A DNA stretch of 64,000 nt from Saprospiraceae bacterium (GTDB lineage: Bacteria > Bacteroidota > Bacteroidia > Chitinophagales > Saprospiraceae): NCBI GenBank assembly GCA_020628095.1, contig JAHDFP010000001.1:310001-374000 (forward strand). The letters are read 5' to 3'. The notes beneath the pieces are model-generated. The model did no database searches, was not told the origin of the DNA, and worked only from the letters and a program-made list of their open reading frames with translations. The translations under genes and the position numbers were made by a program. Shown here piece by piece: positions 43,545 to 53,340 of this stretch (positions are counted from its first letter, which is position 1; every line of letters begins with the position of its first letter).

Positions 43545-44216
43545 ATGATAATGGATTTAAATAGTGTATCTAAAATATTAAAGAAAATAAATCGTCTCTA
43601 TGAGCTCGTCAACGAAATAGGCGAAGCCAACAAAACAGAAAGAGACTTGCTCAAGGCTTATATACTAGACCTCTACGATGCTGTCACTAACCAGGATATA
43701 GATGACGAAGTAGACATGGACCTCGAAGCCATGAAGAAAAAAATAAAGAAGCAAAAGAAGCTCGAAAAGAAGATCAAGAATAAAAAGGCTGGTAACAATA
43801 TCTCTGAGGAATCTGTGACAGTGGAATCACAACCCGTCGTAGAAGAACCTAGTGAGATAAAAACGATAAGCCCTACCCCTCCTCCTAAAGTCACTCCAAA
43901 AGTAGATGCGGCCATCCAAGAACTATTCGTGATGGACAATGGCAACGAAATATCCGACAGACTAAGTCAGGTGCCCATATCTGACCTTACTAAAGCTATG
44001 AGTATCAACGAACGCATGTTTACCATTAATGAGTTATTCGGTGGTAATGCTTCTGAGATGGATAATATATTGATGGCGCTAAACGGTCTCGGCTCTTTCG
44101 ATGAGGCCAAAGATGTATTAGCCCGTTCTGTCGCTACTAAATATTCTTGGGGTGATGCAGGAAAATTTAAGAAGGCTAAGACTTTCATTAAACTTGTGCA
44201 GAGGAGGTATAAGTAA
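43545..44216 (+). CDS. Conserved Bacteroidota protein of unknown function
   Basis: The 223-residue protein has a helical N-terminal region (VSKILKKINRLYELVNEIGE), a Lys-rich stretch (MKKKIKKQKKLEKKIKNKKA, residues 61-80), a Pro/Thr linker, and a C-terminal domain (MSINERMFTINELFGGNASE, DEAKDVLARSVATKYSWGDA) that resembles a domain widely conserved in this phylum. Its role is unknown. It lies 10 bp before a rhomboid gene on the same strand. Confidence 0.78.
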   Translation: MIMDLNSVSKILKKINRLYELVNEIGEANKTERDLLKAYILDLYDAVTNQDIDDEVDMDLEAMKKKIKKQKKLEKKIKNKKAGNNISEESVTVESQPVVEEPSEIKTISPTPPPKVTPKVDAAIQELFVMDNGNEISDRLSQVPISDLTKAMSINERMFTINELFGGNASEMDNILMALNGLGSFDEAKDVLARSVATKYSWGDAGKFKKAKTFIKLVQRRYK

Positions 44217-44226
44217 TAATAGTTAA

Positions 44227-44931
44227 GTGACGACTGAGGCACAATCCAAGAAAAGATTATATAGCTCCATCAACATAGGTTTGGCTATGGTCTCTATTAT
44301 ATGGAGTGTCCATATATACAAACATATAACGGGCTACACTTTGTCTTCTTATGGAATTTATCCAAGAGCCATGGATGGTGTATTAGGGATTTTTACTGGC
44401 CCATTAGTCCATAGTAGCTGGGAACACCTTTTGTCCAACTCTGTGCCACTATTCGTTTCTACAAGTCTGATTCATTTTTTTTATAAGCGCGTGGCTTGGG
44501 CATCCTTGTTATTCATCTATCCGTTGACTGGATTTCTCGTGTGGCTGTTTGCGCGTCAGGTGTATCATATCGGTGCCAGTGGCGTTGTGTATGGATTGAT
44601 TGCCTTCATATTTGGTAGTGGTATTTTCCGTCGTAATATCAAGTCGATCATCCTAGCTCTCGTGGTAACTATTTTATATAGTGGATATATAGCTGGGGTA
44701 CTTCCTTACAAAGAAGGTGTCTCATGGGAGAGTCATCTTTTGGGTGCGATTACGGGTCTATTAGTTTCTTTCTTTTTCAAAAACATACTCGAAGCCGACG
44801 AAATAAAAACAGACCCTTGGGCCAATGAAAGTACAGAAGGTCAATACTTTTTCAGCAGAGATATTTTTGATAAGACAAAAGAACAAAGACGCTTAGAAGC
44901 AGAAGCCGATGATGTAGACTATATCGGATAA
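44227..44931 (+). CDS. Rhomboid-family intramembrane serine protease
   Basis: Six or more membrane segments in 234 residues. The catalytic Ser lies in VYHIGASGVVYGLIAF (GASG motif) and the His in WESHLLGAITGL. The GTG start at 44227 is 10 bp after the upstream gene; no better ATG exists. It cleaves membrane-embedded substrates, identity unknown. The C-terminal 40 residues are cytoplasmic and acidic. Confidence 0.9.
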   Translation: MTTEAQSKKRLYSSINIGLAMVSIIWSVHIYKHITGYTLSSYGIYPRAMDGVLGIFTGPLVHSSWEHLLSNSVPLFVSTSLIHFFYKRVAWASLLFIYPLTGFLVWLFARQVYHIGASGVVYGLIAFIFGSGIFRRNIKSIILALVVTILYSGYIAGVLPYKEGVSWESHLLGAITGLLVSFFFKNILEADEIKTDPWANESTEGQYFFSRDIFDKTKEQRRLEAEADDVDYIG

Positions 44932-45018
44932 CTCGCTTTTATTCATTAAGACATATTGCCGCTAAATCGATAAGTGGCGTGGTCGCTTTCATTATATTTG
45001 GAATAATTAACTTCTATA

Positions 45019-46689
45019 ATGAAATACTTAATTACCCTTCTCTGCATAACTATTTCACTGACTTGTGGTTATGGGCAATTTCATTTTATTTCCTTTGAAG
45101 AAGAAACTAAAACCTGCCCATCAGATAATACACAAAGAACTGGAATAGCAGGATGGAATTTCTTTCAGACAAGTAATGGTCAAATAAATGGCGACAAAAA
45201 ATTGTTGTGTGAGACTTTCGATGCCGATGCCAATTTGATAACTCTGGATTCTTACTTATCTAACGAACCCATATTCCTGAAAAATGAATCCGATTTGGAT
45301 TTATTCTTATTTACTAACCAACCTTATAATTTCTTTTCTGAAGTTATTTCCATTGCTGACCAACTATGCGATTGTAGTCAAAGCTGCAGAATAGACAGTT
45401 GTTATACAATAGCTCTTATCGTAGAAGGACAGATTGAGAACCAAACTATTATGGATACTGTATCCCTTGATATTTTTATTTCGGACGGTATTCCAGAAAG
45501 AAGCTTTTTTACAGAGTCTTGCTTTCTATCTAATAAAATGGAAAACCAATTAATAAAGGAAATTTACTTCAAGTTCATTCCTATCGTAGACGAAGCCATT
45601 TTAGAATTATTAATTTCTCCGATCAACATTATAGAAGTTTTTAACATAGATCAATTTGGAATAAGCTCAGCCTTTTTTAATCGTGTGGTAAGCAATGACC
45701 TTAAGCTAACAAGCACTTACATTGTGCCGCCCACTTACTTTTTAGAAGAAGAAGGTTGGTGCTGCGAAGGGATGGTGCGTGTACTTCATAATCTTGATGG
45801 GTTACCATCTAAAAACAATAAACATATCTACGAGATTGTACCTGAGGATTCTACCCAACGAAGCATCATCAACATCGTCAATAACAATTTCCAAAAAATA
45901 TTATTCCAAAGGCACACGGAGATAAGAGGCGGTATCGTATCTGATCAAAACGATGACAACCTAAGACATAGAGTTAATATTATCAATGAAAGCGGAGACC
46001 TCTGTTTAGAGTCATTTATAGAGATCATCATGCGCGATCAAAATGAATTCCGATATCAATCTGGAACTATCACCTTTGGAAATGACATGTCTTGCATCAT
46101 GTTCAGGGACTCCTCCAAATTAGTGATAGATGAGCAGGCGAGATTAGATTACGGCTATGAGGGTCATGGATTATTAGCTATGTTTCCTGGTACTGAAATA
46201 GTTATAAAAGAAGGAGGAACTTTGGATTTCCGAGGGCATCTGATTTTACGAGAAGGTGACTACTCTGACCCAATCAGTCTTAGGCTTGGTAAAAAACAAA
46301 GCCTAAAATTCGATAAAAAAAGTAAAATCTCTGGATTCAGTTCTGATGCACAATTGACGATAATTATGGAAGGAGGACTATTGGACCTTGAACAATTAGA
46401 ACCTAAATACCGACCACTACTAAATATTATATACCCCGAATCAATAGACTGGCAAGAAACTAAGTATGAAATATATCCTAACCCAAGCACTGATCTTATC
46501 AATGTCGTAAGTAAGAACAAAAATGAAAATCGAGAATTCGAAATTCTCAATTTATCGGGACGGAGTCTTATAGATGACTTGACCACTAATCATGGATTAT
46601 TGCAAATAGATGTCTCAAACCTATCTAACGGAATATACCTACTCCGAGATGATCTCGGTAATATTCAGAAAATAGTAATTAGTCATTGA
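45019..46689 (+). CDS. Secreted protein with T9SS type A sorting domain
   Basis: A 556-residue protein: signal peptide (MKYLITLLCITISLTCGYGQ), a large beta-rich part with paired cysteines (CDCSQSCRIDSCYTI), a region of short repeated beta segments (SKLVIDEQARLDYGYEGHGL, EIVIKEGGTLDFRGHLILRE), probably a beta-helix, and a C-terminal T9SS sorting domain (KYEIYPNPSTDLINVVSKNK, GIYLLRDDLGNIQKIVISH). It is exported across the outer membrane. A TATATTTG box at 44993-45000 matches the Bacteroidota -7 consensus, but no good -33 element lies upstream. Its 3' end overlaps murQ by 11 bp on the opposite strand. Confidence 0.85.
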   Translation: MKYLITLLCITISLTCGYGQFHFISFEEETKTCPSDNTQRTGIAGWNFFQTSNGQINGDKKLLCETFDADANLITLDSYLSNEPIFLKNESDLDLFLFTNQPYNFFSEVISIADQLCDCSQSCRIDSCYTIALIVEGQIENQTIMDTVSLDIFISDGIPERSFFTESCFLSNKMENQLIKEIYFKFIPIVDEAILELLISPINIIEVFNIDQFGISSAFFNRVVSNDLKLTSTYIVPPTYFLEEEGWCCEGMVRVLHNLDGLPSKNNKHIYEIVPEDSTQRSIINIVNNNFQKILFQRHTEIRGGIVSDQNDDNLRHRVNIINESGDLCLESFIEIIMRDQNEFRYQSGTITFGNDMSCIMFRDSSKLVIDEQARLDYGYEGHGLLAMFPGTEIVIKEGGTLDFRGHLILREGDYSDPISLRLGKKQSLKFDKKSKISGFSSDAQLTIIMEGGLLDLEQLEPKYRPLLNIIYPESIDWQETKYEIYPNPSTDLINVVSKNKNENREFEILNLSGRSLIDDLTTNHGLLQIDVSNLSNGIYLLRDDLGNIQKIVISH

Positions 46690-47488
46690 CATGACTAGCT
46701 ATCGCATCACGTACAGATCCTTTTTCGAGTAGTAATTTTTTGGCTTCTTCGTAAGTAAGATTGGTTTTGCGCATGACCATTTTAGATCCTCTATCGACCA
46801 ACTTACTATTACTTAGCTGCATATCGACCATTTTATTATCCACTACCCTACCCAACTTGATCATAACCGTAGTCGATATCATATTGAGTATAAGTTTTTG
46901 AGCCGTTCCGGCTTTCATGCGCGTGCTGCCCGTGACGAACTCAGGACCCACGACGCAGACTATAGGATAATCTGCATGGTCTATCAGCGGCGCATCTGGA
47001 TTGCAGGTTATGCATGCCGTCGCTATATTCTGTGATCGACAATATTCCAATCCTCCTATCACATAAGGTGTCCGACCAGAGGCAGCAATTCCTATCACCA
47101 GATCATCAGGTGATACATCATATTCTGTGAGGTCCTTTACTGCTAATGCAGGATCATCCTCAGCAAATTCCACGGCCTTCCTTATCGCCCCATCTCCTCC
47201 AGCAATCAAGCCAATAACCCAATCATGAGGAACACCGTAAGTGGGTGGACACTCCGATGCATCCACAATGCCTAACCTACCACTTGTACCCGCACCTAGG
47301 TAAAACAACCTACCTCCATCCCGCATTCCATCGACAATCTTATCCACGAGTGGCTCTATATGAGGAATTATACTTTGCACGGCCACAGCTACTGTCATGT
47401 CCTCTTTATTGATATTACCCAGTATCTCCAAAGTCGACATCTTGTCCAAATCACGATACTTAGAATCTCTTTCTGTCACATTTTGCAT
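46679..47488 (-). CDS. murQ: N-acetylmuramic acid 6-phosphate etherase
   Basis: Cleaves the lactyl ether of MurNAc-6-phosphate in peptidoglycan recycling. The ATG at 47488 gives MQNVTERDSKYRDLDKMSTL, the standard N-terminus; the open frame continues to 47536 with hydrophobic residues that are not conserved. The SIS domain is seen as GRLFYLGAGTSGRLGIVDAS, ECPPTYG and IGIAASGRTPYV. At 270 residues the length is normal for the family. Confidence 0.94.
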   Translation of the reverse strand: MQNVTERDSKYRDLDKMSTLEILGNINKEDMTVAVAVQSIIPHIEPLVDKIVDGMRDGGRLFYLGAGTSGRLGIVDASECPPTYGVPHDWVIGLIAGGDGAIRKAVEFAEDDPALAVKDLTEYDVSPDDLVIGIAASGRTPYVIGGLEYCRSQNIATACITCNPDAPLIDHADYPIVCVVGPEFVTGSTRMKAGTAQKLILNMISTTVMIKLGRVVDNKMVDMQLSNSKLVDRGSKMVMRKTNLTYEEAKKLLLEKGSVRDAIASHVND

Positions 47489-47596
47489 TATTCGAGGGTA
47501 TATAATATGTAATAATAATAATGTTATAGACGACAAGTAATAATTATCAACTTATAATATGCTCAGTTTTTTGCTATATTTAGTAAAATCATTCGT

Positions 47597-49033
47597 ATGA
47601 AAAGATCGCTAGCCATTTTCTGCACTTTGATATCCTTAGTTCTTCTTTTCGGAAATTTCGTTGCTCCTCAGAAAAAATACATTTTCGCAGCAATAGGAGA
47701 TCAACTCAATTTACCTGATACCCCCTTTGATTATTCTAATATTATCATTCCTAGTCACATTAGCTCACCAGAGCCAGATGACGACATAGGATATGGCTCT
47801 ACTGGTGTTTCTCCCAATACAATACTTAATATAGAAGATGATAAAGCCACTCTTGGAAGAGTACTATTTTATGACACCAAGCTATCCACATTAGAAAATC
47901 TATCCTGTGCAAGCTGCCATCATCAAGAACTTTCGTTTACAGAAGACAAACGCTTTAGCGAAGGAAACAATGCTCTGACGAAGCGCAATTCTATGAATCT
48001 TAATGATCTATTTTGGTCCAACAAAGACCACTTCCTATGGGATATGGGCGAAACCTCCATATTCGATATGATAAGGCTTCCGCTCAAAGATGAAAACGAA
48101 ATAGGAGCGGATATGAATGATATCATCATCAAGCTAAATGAAAGCACATATTATCCAGAACTTTTCAGTAAAGCATATAATAACTCTACAACAATTACAG
48201 AAGATAAGATTGTCGAAGCACTTGTACATTTCATAAGTTCTATGACCACTTTCGAATCCGAATTTGATCAAGCGGCGGCGGATGACTTTGAAGACTTTAC
48301 CGAATCCGAAAGTCTGGGTCTAGAGCTATTTTCTACACACTGCTCTACCTGCCATAGCCAAGGCAGTCATAATCCATTTGGTGAGATTTTTCCTGGTGAG
48401 TTTGACTTTTTTGGATTATCTCCTTTAGAATTATTTCCAGAAATTTTCAACAATGGATTACCTGTAGACCCTGATGATCGAGGTGCAGGATCGCATGAAG
48501 AAATATTTAATGATTTGTTCAAAATTCCAACATTACGCAATATAGCCGTGACAGGACCTTATATGCATGATGGTCGCTTTGGGTCATTGGATGAGGTCAT
48601 AGACCACTACTCCGAAGGGATCGTACCTAATCGTTGGACAGAAATTAATAATCTACCAGATGAAGGATTTGGATTTACAACAGAAGAAAAAAATGCCTTA
48701 AAAGCATTCCTTCTTACACTTACAGACCAAAATCTACTGACACATGATAAGTGGTCTAATCCATTTGCACCATTATCCATAGGAGAAGCGGAAATAGCTA
48801 ACCTTCTCATTATGCCTAATCCTATGGCCAATTATGCCGTAATAAAGTTTGACAATAAATCTCATAAAGAAACCATAGTCACTATAAGAGATGTCAATGG
48901 ACAACTTGTCAAAAACATCACAACTAAAAATAACCGCGTAGAGATAAGAAAAGGAGAATTTGCTCCTGGTACGTATTTAATAGATGTTACACAGGGTCAA
49001 AAAAAATCAATGCAAAAATTGATTGTACAATAA
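47597..49033 (+). CDS. Di-haem cytochrome c peroxidase with T9SS-type C-terminal tail (copy 1)
   Basis: A 478-residue exported protein. A signal peptide is followed by two c-type haem sites, CASCHH (residues 104-108 for the core) and CSTCH near residue 260, with FSEGN and the proximal RNSMNLNDLFW block of the MauG/CcpA family. The distal end holds RNIAVTGPYMHDGRF. The C-terminus (MPNPMANYAVIKFDNKS, APGTYLIDVTQGQKKSMQKL) is a T9SS type A sorting domain, so the enzyme should be secreted or surface-attached. It is paired with a close paralogue 45 bp downstream. Confidence 0.88.
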   Translation: MKRSLAIFCTLISLVLLFGNFVAPQKKYIFAAIGDQLNLPDTPFDYSNIIIPSHISSPEPDDDIGYGSTGVSPNTILNIEDDKATLGRVLFYDTKLSTLENLSCASCHHQELSFTEDKRFSEGNNALTKRNSMNLNDLFWSNKDHFLWDMGETSIFDMIRLPLKDENEIGADMNDIIIKLNESTYYPELFSKAYNNSTTITEDKIVEALVHFISSMTTFESEFDQAAADDFEDFTESESLGLELFSTHCSTCHSQGSHNPFGEIFPGEFDFFGLSPLELFPEIFNNGLPVDPDDRGAGSHEEIFNDLFKIPTLRNIAVTGPYMHDGRFGSLDEVIDHYSEGIVPNRWTEINNLPDEGFGFTTEEKNALKAFLLTLTDQNLLTHDKWSNPFAPLSIGEAEIANLLIMPNPMANYAVIKFDNKSHKETIVTIRDVNGQLVKNITTKNNRVEIRKGEFAPGTYLIDVTQGQKKSMQKLIVQ

Positions 49034-49078
49034 TTGGATAATAGTATTTAAATAAAGAATAGCCTACAAACAACTACT

Positions 49079-50509
49079 ATGAAAAAATCATTCCTCACCA
49101 CAGCAACCCTTATTGCAACCATTTTAATTTTTTCTAATTTCTCAGATAGGGGATCCAGCACTTTTATTTTTACTGCTTTAGATGACAGTCCAGAGCTACC
49201 TGATTTTCCACATAATTATAAGGATATAGAAATTCCACCACACCTAATAGGCTCACCCGAGGAGGACACTATATTCTCAGGTTATGATTCTTTCGGTGTC
49301 GATACGACCATTTTTGACTTTATTCAGGATGACATTGCCACATTGGGAAGAGTCTTATTTTATGACGAAAAGTTATCAGCACTGGAAAATATCTCTTGTG
49401 CGTCCTGTCATGACCAAGCACTTTCCTTTACCGAAAATAAATCATTTAGTGAAGGCATCAACGCAGAGACCACTAGAAACTCCATGCACCTCAACGACAT
49501 CGGCTGGTCTAACAGAGAGGGCTTTTTCTGGGATATGAGGGAGACAGATTTATTTGAGATGATAAGCCTTCCACTGACTGATGCTAATGAGATAGGTGCT
49601 AATATGTCAGACATAGAAGACAAATTATCAGACACAGAATATTATCCTGAGTTATTCGAAAAAGCTTTTGGAGATCGAAGAATTAATGAAGAACGAATTG
49701 TAGACGCCTTGGTTCAATTCATCTCATCTTTTACAACTTTTAATTCAAGATTTGATCAAGAAGCAGAAAGAAATTTTGAAGGATTTACGGCATCCGAAAG
49801 TAATGGACAGGATCTCTTTAGTACTAATTGTGGGTTTTGTCATACCCAAGGTAAGAGCATAGTCGAGGCTTTCTTTCCTGACGGTGAAGAAATCAGTATC
49901 ATTGATTTTTTTCCTTTCCTTCTCAGTAACGGGCTTCCTATTGATGAAGATGACAAGGGAGTTGGCGAATGGAATTCTGGCTTCGATAATTTATTCAAAC
50001 TCCCAAGTCTTAGAAATATAGAACTGACTGCCCCCTACATGCACGATGGTAGATTTGCGACTTTAGACGAAGTTATAAATCATTATTCCGAAGAAGCAGT
50101 CGAAAATGAATGGTCTGCTGGTTTTATACCAGACGGTGGATTTGGATTTTCGGAAAATGAAAAAGCGGATCTAAAGGCTTTTTTACTGACTCTAACTGAC
50201 GACACTTTTGCTACTCAAGAGAAATGGTCTGACCCCTTCAAAACTAGAACACTGGTAGAAGAAAATGAAATCCAAGAATTAGTCATCAGACCTAATCCAC
50301 TTGTAGAACAGTCCCTTATTGACTTTTCTAACCCAGAAGAAAAACTTACCTCACTTAATCTTTACAGTTCCGATGGCAAACTGATCGAACATCAAAATAC
50401 AACGGGTGAGCAATTCGAAATTAGAAAATCAAATTATTTGCCTGGCGTTTATTTTATCCAGATTATAATGGATGATAAAAAGACAAATAGGAAACTGATA
50501 GTGAAGTAA
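49079..50509 (+). CDS. Di-haem cytochrome c peroxidase with T9SS-type C-terminal tail (copy 2)
   Basis: A 476-residue paralogue of the preceding gene, with haem sites CASCH (107-111) and CGFCH and the matching segments RNSMHLNDIGW and RNIELTAPYMHDGRF. The T9SS-type tail is again present (RPNPLVEQSLIDFSNPE, LPGVYFIQIIMDDKKTNRKL). The second haem binding motif differs (CGFCH versus CSTCH), so the two may have different redox properties. The intergenic spacing of 45 bp suggests one transcript. Confidence 0.88.
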   Translation: MKKSFLTTATLIATILIFSNFSDRGSSTFIFTALDDSPELPDFPHNYKDIEIPPHLIGSPEEDTIFSGYDSFGVDTTIFDFIQDDIATLGRVLFYDEKLSALENISCASCHDQALSFTENKSFSEGINAETTRNSMHLNDIGWSNREGFFWDMRETDLFEMISLPLTDANEIGANMSDIEDKLSDTEYYPELFEKAFGDRRINEERIVDALVQFISSFTTFNSRFDQEAERNFEGFTASESNGQDLFSTNCGFCHTQGKSIVEAFFPDGEEISIIDFFPFLLSNGLPIDEDDKGVGEWNSGFDNLFKLPSLRNIELTAPYMHDGRFATLDEVINHYSEEAVENEWSAGFIPDGGFGFSENEKADLKAFLLTLTDDTFATQEKWSDPFKTRTLVEENEIQELVIRPNPLVEQSLIDFSNPEEKLTSLNLYSSDGKLIEHQNTTGEQFEIRKSNYLPGVYFIQIIMDDKKTNRKLIVK

Positions 50510-50529
50510 GATATTCATCGTCCTTAAAG

Positions 50530-50570
50530 AAATAGTCTTTATAGTTTATTCTGTAAAGACTATTTTTTTT
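50530..50570. terminator. Terminator shared by the peroxidase pair and the sodium symporter
   Basis: AAATAGTCTTTA (50530-50541) pairs perfectly with TAAAGACTATTT (50554-50565), followed by a T-run to 50570 on the plus strand and an A-rich flank for the minus strand. The symporter stop codon lies inside the stem (50560-50562). Confidence 0.85.
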
Positions 50571-52053
50571 GACCTGAGTTGATAGCCTTTAATATCCACA
50601 ACCCACAAAAAGTAATCAACCCATTCACAGCTAAAATAAAATGCCCAAACTGAACACCACCAAACCATTCCGCAGAATTGGAATCAATAACATAGGTAAG
50701 TAAAGGCGATAGCAAGGCCACGACAGGCACCCATCTATCATAGGTAGACCACTTGGTAAATATGCCGTAGAAAAATAACCCTAATAAGGGTCCATAAGTA
50801 TATCCTGCGACCTTGAGCAAATTATTAATAACGGCATCACTTAAGACTTTGTCAAAAATCACTATAACCAAAAACAAAATGATCGTGAATGTAATGTGGA
50901 CGATCAGCCGCGTTCTTCGCTTGGACTCTTCTGGTAATTCTTTTTTCTGAAACCCTAAGATGTCTACACAATAAGATGTGGTCAATGATGTCAGTGTAGA
51001 ATCTGCGCTAGAGTAGGCCGCAGCAATAAGACCCAGCAAAAAAGTTATGGCCACTACAGGTGACATATACTCAAAGGCTATCGTGGGATAAAGCAAATCG
51101 GTTTTTTCCGGCATCGCCATGGCTGACTCCGCAGCAAAAACATACAATGATGCCCCCAATGTCAAAAAGATAATATTAGCGATGACGAGAATAATACTAA
51201 AAACAAAAACATTTTTCTGAGCCGAAGGTAGATCACGACAAGTCAAGTTCTTTTGCATCATATCCTGATTGAGACCAGTCATAGCAATGGCAATCAAAGC
51301 ACCCGCCAAAAAGTGCTTGAAGAAATAATTGGGATTGGACCAGCCACCCTCAAAAAAGAAAACTTGACTGAGGTCGGCTTCTTTGATTTTAGAAAATAGA
51401 CCGCCTGCATTGACATCCAGTGCATTAGTAATAGACCAGAGAGAAAAAACCACTGCACTCAGCATCATCGCGGTCTGTAAGGTGTCAGTCCACACCACGG
51501 TTTTGATACCTCCCTTATATGTATAAAACCATATCAGTAACAACGTTATCAATGTCGTCATCTCAAAGGAGATATTGTAAGGCTCCAATACAAATGGGTG
51601 CAATACAATAACGACAATATATAATCTGAAAGAAGCCCCTAAAATCCTAGATATAAAAAAATAAAAGGTGCCCATCTTATAGGAATAAGGACCAAACCTA
51701 TCCTCCAGATAAGTATAAATGGAAATCAGATTTTTCTTATAGTATATTGGCATTAAGACCAGAGCAATAAAAGCGTATCCGAGCACATAACCCAAGACTG
51801 TCTGTAGATAAGAATATGATTGGTTAAATCCATCTGCTCCGACGACTCCAGGTATCGAAATAAATGTAACACCCGATAGGGATGCACCTATCATCCCAAA
51901 GGCGACTAATAACCAAGGTGATTTTTTGTTGGCGTTGAAAAAGGTTTGTGTATCTGCTTTTCTGCTCGTTAGATAAGAGATCACAAATAGAACAAGAAAA
52001 TAAATTAAAACAACTAGCAATAATGCACCCGCAGAAAGAGATGATCCATTCAT
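50560..52053 (-). CDS. Sodium:solute symporter (SSS family)
   Basis: A 497-residue inner-membrane transporter with about 13 hydrophobic segments. Family features include GASLSGVTFISIPGVV near residue 56-72, the sodium-binding-type segment YTYKGGIKTVVWTDTLQTAM and AAAYSSADSTLTSLTTSY. It uses the sodium gradient to import a solute that cannot be named; neighbours give no strong hint. It lies 15 bp after the polysaccharide deacetylase-like gene. Confidence 0.9.
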   Translation of the reverse strand: MNGSSLSAGALLLVVLIYFLVLFVISYLTSRKADTQTFFNANKKSPWLLVAFGMIGASLSGVTFISIPGVVGADGFNQSYSYLQTVLGYVLGYAFIALVLMPIYYKKNLISIYTYLEDRFGPYSYKMGTFYFFISRILGASFRLYIVVIVLHPFVLEPYNISFEMTTLITLLLIWFYTYKGGIKTVVWTDTLQTAMMLSAVVFSLWSITNALDVNAGGLFSKIKEADLSQVFFFEGGWSNPNYFFKHFLAGALIAIAMTGLNQDMMQKNLTCRDLPSAQKNVFVFSIILVIANIIFLTLGASLYVFAAESAMAMPEKTDLLYPTIAFEYMSPVVAITFLLGLIAAAYSSADSTLTSLTTSYCVDILGFQKKELPEESKRRTRLIVHITFTIILFLVIVIFDKVLSDAVINNLLKVAGYTYGPLLGLFFYGIFTKWSTYDRWVPVVALLSPLLTYVIDSNSAEWFGGVQFGHFILAVNGLITFCGLWILKAINSGQKK

Positions 52054-52068
52054 CTGACTAATGTACAG

Positions 52069-53340
52069 TTATGCTTTGGCATAGGCTAATAATTGCTCAT
52101 AGACTTCTTTCCAGCCAGCCCATCCTTCGGTATCATAAAAAGAACTGTTATGCCATATAAGGGTGCAACTACCCTTGACTTGTTTTATCTGGTCTATTAT
52201 TTTTTTGCTTTTTTCGATTGCTTCTTGGGTAGATAAGGACATATAGTTTCTGAGGGTGACGTCCATCAGTTGGAATGGGATTATCTCTAGATCTGTGCAC
52301 TGGTCCTCGGATATATCATACCATCTATAAGATCTACTCGTCCCAGACCTAAAACCTATAACCGATGGATAAGCCATAGAATAATCCTTTTTGATTCCCG
52401 CTTTTATCAATTCTTGATAGGAGTCTGGCAACGACATCCTTATGTAATGGAATCGTGATTGGACAATTGGTTTAGCAATAATCTCTTCTAGAATTTTTTT
52501 CTCACTAATAATTTGGGTGCTGTCCTGAGCATAGTAGGACGGGTGAATGCCAATTTCCTTATGGGTAATTTCTTTGATCTTTTTTATAAATAATGGATGA
52601 GCGGGCGCTAAGGACTTATCGTAAGATGTTCTCTTGCTGGTAAGTACAAAAAAGCTTGGGTCAATATTTAGTCCTTTGTGTACATCTAATAAGTAATCAA
52701 AAGTATCATAGGGATCAATGTCCCTTCGCCTATCCTTTATACGTTGAAAATTTCCTTTCAATATATCTCTTGCCAGTGACCCAGCTCTGACATATAACGG
52801 TTTGCTCTTATAGGCATAGATATGATCTATATCTATGGTAGAGTAAAACTTATAGCTTGATCGTGACTTTAAGTTAATGAGACACTTATCATTAATTAAG
52901 GCCATAAAATCTTCCACCCAATAATCTATTACCGGAATATCTAATAGCCCCTCTTTAGATAATATCGAATGAGATGGTTTATAGCGGTTATGTATATCTC
53001 GATCTTCTTGGCTATACTCTTCTGCTCTACTTAGTAAAAAGAAGATGGCCGCGACAAAGTCAAATGAAACATGGCCATTTTTATCTAATAGATACCTCTT
53101 AATGTCAGGTGCACCTTGCCAATTCGCTAACCCGAAATATAATGAACAAGGAATCTGTATAGATCCTCTAATAGCTTCTTCGCTGTAGTTTAATTTAATA
53201 GAAGATTGATCCCGTGAGAATTTATTTCTGTCTTGAATAAAAAGAATTTGATCTATATCATATTGCTCAAAAATGAAATCAAAGACATATTTGACCTTAG
53301 GATTTGGAATCGGGCAATATATAAGTATCTCTTTTTTCAA
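52069..53340 (-). CDS. Polysaccharide deacetylase-like protein (DUF7033 type)
   Basis: A 423-residue protein with an N-terminal DUF7033-like region (IKLNYSEEAIRGSIQIPCSL, FFLLSRAEEYSQ) and a C-terminal NodB-like region (YSTIDIDHIYAYKSKPLYVR, IGIHPSYYAQDSTQI, RFHYIRMSLPDSYQELIKAG). The DIDH and HPSYY elements retain possible metal ligands. Such proteins are common in Bacteroidota and probably act on a cell-surface glycan, but no substrate is established. It overlaps truA by 4 bp. Confidence 0.85.
   Translation of the reverse strand: MKKEILIYCPIPNPKVKYVFDFIFEQYDIDQILFIQDRNKFSRDQSSIKLNYSEEAIRGSIQIPCSLYFGLANWQGAPDIKRYLLDKNGHVSFDFVAAIFFLLSRAEEYSQEDRDIHNRYKPSHSILSKEGLLDIPVIDYWVEDFMALINDKCLINLKSRSSYKFYSTIDIDHIYAYKSKPLYVRAGSLARDILKGNFQRIKDRRRDIDPYDTFDYLLDVHKGLNIDPSFFVLTSKRTSYDKSLAPAHPLFIKKIKEITHKEIGIHPSYYAQDSTQIISEKKILEEIIAKPIVQSRFHYIRMSLPDSYQELIKAGIKKDYSMAYPSVIGFRSGTSRSYRWYDISEDQCTDLEIIPFQLMDVTLRNYMSLSTQEAIEKSKKIIDQIKQVKGSCTLIWHNSSFYDTEGWAGWKEVYEQLLAYAKA

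Noticed and set aside
44993-45000. TATATTTG box as a Bacteroidota promoter for the T9SS cargo gene
   Set aside because: It matches the -7 consensus, but the nearest TTG upstream is too far for a -33 element, so it is mentioned only in the gene entry.
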